Shown here: piece after piece, positions 56,520 to 64,000 of the stretch
Layout: every line of letters starts with the position of its first letter
Numbering within the stretch: the first letter of the stretch is position 1
Assembly: GCF_030269925.1 (NCBI RefSeq)
Contig: NC_085112.1
Coordinates: forward strand, 2,791,501-2,855,500
Source: Bombyx mori
Taxonomy: Eukaryota > Arthropoda > Insecta > Lepidoptera > Bombycidae
DNA: 64,000 nucleotides
Direction: 5' to 3'
Program-made: the position numbers and the translations under genes
The notes under the pieces: model-generated
What the model was told of the DNA's origin: nothing
What the model saw: the letters and a program-made list of their open reading frames with translations, nothing else
Database searches by the model: none

Positions 56520-57028
56520 TTTCACTGGTAGTAAGGTGTCATTATGAGCCCGCCATTCGGGTATAAATTAGGTATCAATGCCCCCATTTCTGCCGTGAAG
56601 CGGTAATGCGTTTCGATTTGAAGGATGGGGCAGCCGTTGTACTGTAAAAAACTGAGAATTACAACTCATGTCTCAAGGCGGGAGCATTTATATGTTTTTT
56701 TTATTGCTTAGATGGGTGGACGAGCTCGCAGTCCACCTGGTGTTAAGTGGTTACTGGAGCCCATAGACATCTACAACGTAAATACGCCTCCCACCTTGAG
56801 ATATAAGTTCTAAGGTCTCAGTATAGTTACAACGGCTGCCCCACCCTACAAACCGAAACGCATTACTGCTTTACGGCAGAAATAGGCAGAGCGGTGGTAC
56901 CTCCCGTGCGGACTCACAAGAGATCCTACCACCAGTAAAGGTAGCAGTAGTTTGTAGGTGTCTATGGGTTCCAATAACGACTTAACGTGCCGTGATCGCG
57001 TCCACTTATTTAAGCAATAAAAAAAATA
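56520..57028 (+). mobile_element. Worn Bm1 SINE split by an inverted Bm1
   Basis: Diverged body 56520-56696 and 56950-57028 with the A-tail at 57017. The inner copy is much closer to consensus. Confidence 0.83.
56697..56940 (-). mobile_element. Bm1 SINE nested inside an opposite Bm1
   Basis: T-run to ctaccaccagtaaag, complete body. Confidence 0.92.
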
Positions 57029-57045
57029 ATTACTTACTTTATGAT

Positions 57046-58380
57046 CTCACTTTCAGAACCTGGTCCCTCGTTTGTTGGGGGTGGCTGGCGCGCTAAGCCA
57101 GCTTCTGCCCAACGTCGGGGGGCCTGACCAGGTGACGCGCCGTCTCTATACGGGGGTGGTGCGATCAATGGCCCTATACGGGGCGCCCGTGTGGCGCCAG
57201 TCCCTAGCCGTGGGGGTGGCGAAGCTGCTGCAACGGCCGCAACGCACCATCGCGGTCAGGGTCATCCGTGGTTATCGCACCATCTCCTTTGAGGCGGCGT
57301 GTGTACTGGCTGGGACGCCGCCTTGGGTTCTGGAAGCGGAGGCGCTCGCCGCTGACTATAAGTGGCGGGCTGACCTTCGTGCCCGGGGCGTGGTGCGTTC
57401 CAGCCCCAGTGTGGTCAGAGCGCGGAGGGCCCAATCTCGGCGGTCCGTGCTGGAGTTATGGTCCAGACGGCTGGCTGATCCTTCGGCTGGTCGTAGGACG
57501 GTCGAGGCGATTCGCCCGGTCCTTGTGGATTAGGTGAATCGTGACAAAGGACGCCTCACTTTCCGGCTCACGCAGGTGCTCACTGGGCATGGTTGTTTCG
57601 GTGAGTTCCTGCACCGGATCACAGCCGAGCCGACGGCAGAGTGCCACCATTGTGGTTGCGACTTGGACACGGCAGAGCATACGCTCGTCGCCTGCCCCGC
57701 ATGGGAGGGGTGGCGCCGTGTCCTCGTCGCAAAAATAGGAACCGACTTGTCGTTGCCGAGTGTTGTGGCATCGATGCTCGGCGACGACGAGTCGTGGAAG
57801 GCGATGCTCGACTTCTGCGAGTGCACCATCTCGCAGAAAGAGGCGGCGGGGCGCATGAGAGATGCACAATCCCGCCGCCGTCGAGCGGGGGCCAGGGAGG
57901 CGGATCTCGCCCAAGCCCTGGCCCTCACATGTCGGTCTGGGGACCGGCGAGGGGGGCCTAAGAAGACGACGTGCAAGCTGCTCTGCACGCGTTTTACGCA
58001 AGAGCATCCGGGTGATGGAAGGCCGGCTATCCTCGACCCACGCTGGTTCTGGCCCAGCGGGGTATTCCGTAGGGTAACCCACTCTAACTGGCGCCATCTA
58101 GGCGGGCTTCGGACAATCTACTGACCGAGAGGGCTGGTGGTCGTGGCGTCCCGAGGGGGAGGGTGATGGGAGACATGGGCTCCGCACTAAACGCTTCACT
58201 TTCCCCCCTTTGCCTTGTTATGAGTTCTGTCTCATGCGAGGTTTGGACGTCGGTTGTTGAGCGACAGGAGGTTTTAGTCAGTTCGACTCTGACATACCCC
58301 GCCCGGTATCCCCAGAAAAGGGCGGAAGTCCGGCGATTTCCTCCTGACTAAAAAAAAAAAAAACAAAAAAAAAAGAAACC
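57046..58380 (+). mobile_element. R1-clade LINE, 5'-truncated, with 11-bp target duplication
   Basis: Flanked by TACTTTATGAT at 57035-57045 and 58381-58391. Contains the end of ORF2, a ~220-bp 3' UTR (cgtcccgagggggagggtga..) and an A-rich tail. The perfect duplication marks a single, fairly young insertion. Confidence 0.93.
57060..58124 (+). pseudogene. R1-clade ORF2 C-terminal part, one nonsense codon
   Basis: In-frame from LVPRLLGVAGALSQLLPNVG through VTRRLYTGVVRSMALYGAPV (RT thumb region) to VEAIRPVLVD, then TAG at 57531-57533 where copy 1 has TGG. It continues in frame as VNRDKGRLTF to the zinc knuckle CHHCGCDLDTAEHTLVAC (~57653) and LAQALAL. A 21-bp segment holding the family's TAA is missing after LAQALAL, so the frame runs on into 3' UTR to TGA at 58122. 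Confidence 0.88.
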
Positions 58381-58391
58381 TACTTTATGAT

Positions 58392-58677
58392 AACACGATA
58401 TGAGTTCACGAGCTGTCCGTCTTGAAGATTTAAATATCAATGACATTCCTACAGTGTCCACTGATCTACGCATTGAAAATATTTAAAAGAGGAGCCTATC
58501 CTAACACATGTATTAAAGAAACGAATTAGGGGCTTCTGTAGAGAAATAGAAGTGAAAAACATAATAAAAATCTTACCATAGTAAAAATGAACAAATGTCT
58601 TTTTGCTGAAATCTAGACGAGGTATTATGAGAAAAAAGGGTCATGAACGAAAATTAAATAAATAATATCTCTGATAA
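58392..58677. other. Unassigned stretch
   Basis: No gene or repeat recognised. Confidence 0.4.
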
Positions 58678-58958
58678 CTTTTTTTTTTATTGCTTAGATT
58701 GGTGGACGAGCTCACCGTCCACCTGGTGTTAAGTGGTTACTGGAGCTCATAGACATCTACGACGTAAATGCGCCACCCACCTTGAGATATCAGTTCTAAG
58801 GTCTCAGTATAGTTACAACGGCTGTCCCGCCCATCAAACCGAAACGCATTACTGCTTCACGGCAGAAATAGGCAGGTTGGTGGTACCTACCCGCGCGGAC
58901 TCACAAGAGGTCCTACCACCAGTAATTACGAAAATTATAATTTTGCGGGTTTGATTTT
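58678..58958 (-). mobile_element. Bm1 SINE, lacks tRNA head
   Basis: Body complete, linker to ttgcgggtttgatttttaat, then ends. Confidence 0.93.
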
Positions 58959-59256
58959 TAATTTTACTAAATGAAACGTTATTGTTGAGAAATCTGAAAG
59001 ACAAAATTTGTTCGTATACCTACGTTATAAAATAAGTTTTGCATACTAAAGCCATTTTAGTTATTGTATATTTTATGAGTCGTATGGTATGTATGTATAG
59101 GTTCGTTAAAAATTTACGATTGGTTCATAGTACACCTGTGACTGACTGATCAGAATACTGCACAGTGAGATTTCTACACAAATTTCAGCCACAATCATAC
59201 GTTTTAATTAATTCATTTTTTCATCTTTTTCTAATACATTAATTTTTACGAGTTTT

Positions 59257-59395
59257 TTTATTTTTTATTTCACTTGTAGCCAGACGAGCATACGGCCCAC
59301 CTGATGGTGAGTGGTTACCGTCGCCCATGGACGTCAGCAAAGTCAGGGGCAGAGCCAAGCTGCTAAGCCGCTGCCTACTGTAGCGTGATAAAGCA
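59257..59395 (-). mobile_element. Retroposon 'B'
   Basis: cagacgagcatacggcccac; has a small duplication (gctgctaagccgctgcc). Confidence 0.8.
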
Positions 59396-59459
59396 AGTTT
59401 TGTTTCATAATCACTAGGTCGTTTAGGCATCTGGATGTAATATGCTCTGCGTAAAACCT

Positions 59460-59630
59460 GTCCCTCCGTTCGCCATCTCAATAACTCCGACTGGGCTTCG
59501 GCTCGGTCGGGGGTAGGGCGCCGGCTGTGAACGGAAGGAGTTTTTAGTGAGGTTCGACTCCCACATACCTCACCCGCTGCACGAATAGGGCAATTTAATT
59601 AAATTAATGGCAATTTTCTCCGGTCCGGAA
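59460..59630 (+). mobile_element. LINE 3' UTR fragment
   Basis: gcggtcggggg-type sequence, gttcgactcccacatacctc and ttttctccggtccggaaaaa. Layout resembles the R1-clade 3' UTR at 58130 but the sequence differs. Confidence 0.5.
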
Positions 59631-59639
59631 AAAAAAGGT

Positions 59640-60240
59640 ATTTCGGGAATGCATGTTATGTTAATTATTATTATTAGTCTGCTATTTATGTAAATGATTA
59701 ATGATACACACGCCTTCCTCAGTCCTTTATTAAAATTTGTGAACGCTTCCATCTCTGCATTATCTTTGGCAGATTAAGTACAACGATTGGTTCGTTCTTA
59801 GAGGGTAGACAGACGCTACTTTTTAATTACCATAAAATCTGCGGTACTATTGCATTGGGCTAGAAGATATCACTAGTCTGCTATTATCTTCGTTACGTGG
59901 TTATGGAATTCAGATATATGAGACGCTATTGAAACATTGGAATGCAATTATCACAAACAGTAGCGCATTAAAAGATTGCATTAGAAGTAAGCATCACTAA
60001 CGGGGGAAAAGTGAGGGTTTTTTTTTAAATATTCACCGCAATTCTGATCTCATAGTTAGATTCAGTGAAGCATTGCTCTTATCAAGGTAAATATTGGCAA
60101 ACCCTCTCAGGTCTGGTCTGACGGGTGCTCACTTCGAGGGCACGGGACTTATTTTAGAAGACTTATTTTAGTGCTGCCACACTTATTTTAGAAGAATCAG
60201 CATTGTACTTCCAATTGAAAACGGATTAAAGCTTTAATCA
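59640..60240. other. Mostly unassigned
   Basis: A worn retroposon C piece at ~60045-60130 (gattcagtgaagcattgctc); the phrase acttattttaga is repeated near 60147-60192. Confidence 0.4.
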
Positions 60241-60242
60241 CC

Positions 60243-60565
60243 TTTTTATTTATTGCTTAAATGGGTGTTAAGTGGTTACCGGAGCCTATAGAAATCTACA
60301 ACGTAAATGCCGCCACCCAACTTGAGATATGAATTGTAAGGTCTCAGTACAGTTAGAACGGCTTCCCCACCCTTCAAACCAAAACGCATTACTGCTTCAC
60401 GGCAGAAATAGGCAGGGCGGTTGTACCTACTCGTGCGGACTCACAAAAAGTCCTACCACCACGTATTTTATTAGGAAAAATTAGTACTTGCCTGCGAGAT
60501 TCGAACACCGTTGCATCGCTATAAACGAATGTAGCGGACTTCTTATCCTTTAGGTCACGACGAAT
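60243..60565 (-). mobile_element. Bm1 SINE with head, linker deleted
   Basis: Body to aaaagtcctaccacca, then directly cgtattttattagg and the head; about 80 bp of linker are lost. Confidence 0.88.
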
Positions 60566-61004
60566 TCACATTAATTTAACTTATAATAGATTTCGTGTTG
60601 TTTTTTCTTATAAGCCTTTAGCATTTTTACATTAAAACACACACAAGAAAATTTACCGTCCGATATGCCTGTGTCTAAATTTATTTAAAATTTTACCCGG
60701 AATAAATTTTAATAAGGAACGAAAAAAGAAAAGTTAATTAACATTTTAAATGGATCAAGAATATTTCAGGGATTTAAACGTAAGCCGGTAACTTTGGCTC
60801 TTACCTTTATCATTATCCCTTACTACGTAGTTTAGTTAAAACCAGATTATGAACCTTCCTCCGAAGGAATAGGATTTAATAGGATAAACCTATTGGAATA
60901 CTTTTTGGATAGGATTGGGAACTGCTTGAGAGAATTATCGTAACTTAAATATTTCGAAATCAGAAAGCTAAAGTTCAAATTCGCGAAACTCTATAGTTTT
61001 TTTT
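60566..61004. other. Unassigned stretch
   Basis: No gene or repeat recognised. Confidence 0.4.
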
Positions 61005-61320
61005 TCCTTGAGAGGCTATTTCAGCTTCACCCTAACGTGTGTAGGTGAGCTCACGGGACTCAAACCGGAGTGTTGCTAACATTGACCCTAGCAAGAGTAG
61101 TGCTTCGCAGAATCTACCACCGGATCGGAAACGCGACCCACTGAGAAGATCCGGCGAGAAACTCAGTGGGCTGTGTCTATGGGTTAATTCGCTCGTCGAG
61201 CCCTTCGTCGCAAGCGACGGGTTCGACGAGGACGGTGACCGGTGCTTGTGGTGCCTAAAAGCACCGTTAATGGATCGGGAGGATCCGTAATGACGTGCTT
61301 TGGGCGACGTCGACTGTTTA
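61005..61320 (-). mobile_element. Retroposon 'C', longest copy
   Basis: From gagaggctatttcagcttca to gcgacgtcgactgttta, ~315 bp, close to its relatives. Confidence 0.78.
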
Positions 61321-61378
61321 GTCTCTATAGTATTGTCTAAGCAAAGGATGAACAAAATTCATCATTGGTCACTTTGTA

Positions 61379-61495
61379 TTGCAGTAGGTAGAGTTCCCGA
61401 CTGTTGCGTCTACGGTCGTAGGTTCGATTCCCACAACAAACATTCGTGTAATGAACAGGTTTGTTTGTTCTTACACTGTTTGTTTGCTATGTATA
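61379..61495 (+). mobile_element. tRNA-derived SINE, second family, partial
   Basis: ttgcagtaggtagagttccc and ggttcgattcccac, then attcgtgtaatgaacaggtt, matching 43230-43480. Confidence 0.7.
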
Positions 61496-61496
61496 C

Positions 61497-61740
61497 ACAG
61501 GGTGTCCCAGAACTGTAACGTCAAGCCGAAATCGGGTGACAGAATTGATTGTAAGCATCATGATAAAAATCAGAAATTTTTTTTTATCACGTGCAGTTTG
61601 GAAATTATGGCCATTTAAGAAAAACTCAGAAATTTGGTCAAACTGTAACAATTTTTCGGTTATTGTGATTAATTTTTATTATTTTTGTTCATTTAAACTT
61701 TGGAACTGTAACATTTTAAGATTATTTTAACACGGATCTC
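61497..61740. mobile_element. Possible mariner-like fragment
   Basis: acagggtgtcccagaactgt resembles a terminal motif common in insect mariner-like elements. No partner terminus or transposase seen. Confidence 0.25.
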
Positions 61741-62089
61741 GCGTGCCCACGATTTCATAACATTGAATTGAAAACAAAAAACTTCATCACACTTATTGGA
61801 TCTGCTTCTTTTAGGAGGCAGAACAATTCACGTCTTATTTTTCAGGAATATTCACAATAAGCTCCGTATAAATTACACAATTATTACAATCTATCTGCTA
61901 AGGCAGAAATGTCTGTTATATGTTACAATTTAGAAGTAAGAGTAAGTAAATGTTTTTCATCTGCAACCTCGGGTCTGGTGCAATTCACGGGCTAAACTTG
62001 AATGTGGTTATTGTAATGAAATTATATTAAAAAAATAAGGTACGTGGTAAATTTTAAATCTTTTAAAAAAATGTCAATATAGACAAAGT

Positions 62090-62190
62090 AGAACATACGG
62101 TAGACCTGATGGTGAGTGGTCACCTTCGCTCGTGGACGTCAGAATACCATGGTACAGTCAAGTCGCTGCCTACGATTTCTTTATAAGATT
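62090..62190 (-). mobile_element. Retroposon 'B', worn
   Basis: gaacatacggtagacctgat to caagtcgctgcctacga. Confidence 0.7.
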
Positions 62191-62319
62191 TAGACTTTTG
62201 ATTTTTATTTTTGGAGTTTACTCCTTAAGAATCGATTTACATATATAGGCCCGGGGTATGAAAATTATGGGGACCAAAATCGTACTAGAGAGTATAGCAT
62301 GTCACACGAAATGCGTTAT

Positions 62320-62700
62320 GCGCCTGATTGGCTCCTGATTGCGTGATGCGTGCGCGCGCCAATCAGGAGCCAACGCGCGGCCGCGTTATCGCAGGTGACG
62401 CCGGGCTGCTGCGCCGGCAGTCCGCCACAAAGCCTCGTACTGATCGCGCGTTTCTCTCATTATTGTATTTTCATATATTTGTTAGTCGTTTGTTTTGTGT
62501 CTCGTTAATTTGTTAATAATCTGTAGTGTATCGTGTTGTCGTAATATAGAACTATTTCTCGTATTGTTTCGTTTAATTTACCGACATCGTTTTGCTTGTG
62601 GCCGGACGCCGTTCGGGTTCGATTCCTGAACGTATCAACTGTTAGTGGGTTGATACCCGAATATAACCCGCTACAAATCATTTATTAATAAAGCTTATTA
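62320..62700. promoter_or_regulatory. CpG-rich patch with 14-bp hairpin
   Basis: TTGGCTCCTGATTG and CAATCAGGAGCCAA are perfect inverted repeats around a CG-rich loop (~62329-62374), followed by gcgcggccgcgttatcgcag. A tRNA-like gggttcgattcc lies at ~62617 and AATAAA at ~62687. May be a retroelement 5' or LTR region; not identified. Confidence 0.3.
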
Positions 62701-62917
62701 AATATAAACAATTCCTTCTATCAGTGAATGGACAACTTATATATTAATTGTAAAAGTGAATTATATAGACTTACTTAATTACCGCATCCACGTGTTCCGC
62801 AACTCCCGGATCATTCTCACTAGAATACGTAACTTCCATATTTTACTGTATTCAACTGACACAAATTTATATTTATATCCAGTAAACTCCAGTCGTGCGT
62901 CGGAGCGGACACACACA

Positions 62918-63056
62918 CTTTTTTTATTGCATAAGAGGTTGGATGAGCTCACAGCCCACCTGGTGTTTAGTTGTTACTGGAGCCCATAGACATCTACAAC
63001 GTAAATGCCGCCGCCCACCTTGAGATATAAGTTCTAAGATCTCAGTAAAGTTACAA
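62918..63056 (-). mobile_element. Bm1 SINE, 3' half only
   Basis: T-run to gatctcagtaaagttacaaa. Confidence 0.88.
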
Positions 63057-63499
63057 AGTTAAGTTTGAACTTCAAATTTTGTTATTTACGTTAGCTGTAT
63101 TTCTAATTAGTCTATTTGTAAGAAAAAATCCGTAAAAAGCGGGCTATAACTACAAAATACTTTTGGTTTGTAACAGTAACAGCTTCTGACTTGCACCAGA
63201 TTACTATAGACATTGTTATAGGTTAGAACGATTAGCGTATGCCTCTTTGATGGGTTGATACTGTAACGCTTTTAGCGAAAAAACTTTTACGTGAAGAGGT
63301 CTTTTCGAGAGCTTGACCTCTAGTAAGCTTAGAAATACATAAAAGCTCACGTTTTTTGCAGTGGAATGTTTCACTTTAACAAAGACCCGCTAAATTATTC
63401 ACTCAATTAATCAGATAACATTTTTTCACAAGTTTTATAGCCATTGTACTATATAAATTATGTTAATTAAAGACGTGGAATAAAATGTATTCATTATGT
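63057..63499. other. Unassigned stretch
   Basis: No gene or repeat recognised. Confidence 0.4.
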
Positions 63500-63778
63500 T
63501 TTTATTTATTGCTAAGATGGGACGAGCTCACGGCCCACCTGGTGCTAAGTGGTTACCGAAGCCCATAAACATAAATAACGTAAATGTCGCCTGATGCTGC
63601 AGCAGTCATCAGGTTTGAGCCCCGTGAGCTCACCTACTAGTTAAGGCTACGCTGATATAGCCTCTCAGCTTAGGTAGGACCACACCAACACAAAACAAAA
63701 CACACGATGCTGCACGGCAGAAATAGGCAGGGTGGTGGTACCTACCGTGCAGACCCACAAGACGTTCTACCACCAGTA
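63500..63778 (-). mobile_element. Bm1 SINE with retroposon C inside
   Basis: Body 63500-63592 and 63710-63778 enclose the C piece; ~110 bp of Bm1 body are missing between. Confidence 0.83.
63593..63705 (+). mobile_element. Retroposon 'C' 3' end nested in Bm1
   Basis: catcaggtttgagccccgtg to ggtaggaccacaccaacaca, with an A-rich end. Confidence 0.75.
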
Positions 63779-63779
63779 A

Positions 63780-64000
63780 ATCTTATGTATAAGTAAAGAC
63801 TAATTTTCACAGGTCTAAAAGAGGAATAATTGAGGACGGCTCGACGACTTATTTGAATGATTTCATTCTCATTGTGTTTGTGATTGTCGGATCAAGGTTT
63901 GTGTGAAAGTAAAAAAAACAAAACACCATAAAAAATCAATAAGGTGTCTTTCTTAGAATCCTCCTCCGTGCGTCGTATTCCTCAGTGCTGAGGACCTGCG
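63780..64000. other. Unassigned right edge
   Basis: The last ~40 bp (cctccgtgcgtcgtattcct) are GC-richer and may be the start of a repeat cut by the window. Confidence 0.3.

Noticed and set aside
57072..58124. Many overlapping frames around 57-58 kb as possible host genes
   Set aside because: The + frame through 57060-58124 is the LINE ORF2; minus-strand frames mirror those seen for the same LINE at the left edge.
1..64000. A novel defence, biosynthetic or other undescribed gene system
   Set aside because: Apart from CCHa2, every frame with recognisable homology belongs to a transposon, and no clustered unknown genes were found.

Overview
The window is insect nuclear DNA, almost certainly from the silkworm Bombyx (B. 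mori or B. mandarina). The evidence is roughly 30 copies or pieces of the silkworm tRNA-derived SINE Bm1, an AT-rich unique background, and one multi-exon neuropeptide gene whose product matches silkworm CCHamide-2 (GCSAFGHSCFGGH-amide). No bacterial operon, CRISPR array or viral genome is present.

One host gene is clear: CCHamide-2 on the + strand. Five coding exons (26919-26988, 37093-37166, 40087-40216, 41642-41712, 44338-44397) join in phase to 405 nt, a 134-residue precursor. It has a signal peptide, a Lys-Arg site, the Cys-Cys peptide, a Gly amidation donor, a second Lys-Arg, and a long C-terminal region. The first coding exon follows a splice acceptor, so a noncoding first exon must lie upstream. 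A good candidate is 11300-11381, with a CRE palindrome, a TATA-like box and a consensus donor; the first intron would then be about 15.5 kb.

The rest is mostly transposable elements, often nested. 1-3100: R1-clade LINE tail, solo LTR, palindromic repeat, Helitron. 3115-6157: a hAT element with 8-bp target duplication, its coding exon cut by a nearly intact DD37D (mori/maT) mariner. 7.5-19.2 kb: Helitrons, a solo LTR, a 30-bp minisatellite and the candidate promoter. 19.7-26.7 kb: Bm1 clusters and a 2.7-kb block without recognised repeats. 26.9-44.4 kb: the CCHamide-2 gene, its introns filled with Bm1, Helitrons, LINE tails, a solo LTR and a ~198-bp tandem array. 44.4-64 kb: a piggyBac-like MITE, Jockey, RTE and R1 LINE pieces, more Bm1 and Helitrons, and two CpG-rich promoter-like patches.

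The most informative observations are nested insertions that give a relative order of transposition, three R1-clade copies that show how one lost its stop codon and gained a nonsense codon, and the proposed CCHamide-2 promoter. I saw no convincing undescribed gene system. No database search was run, so family names rest on recognised motifs and on comparing copies within the window.
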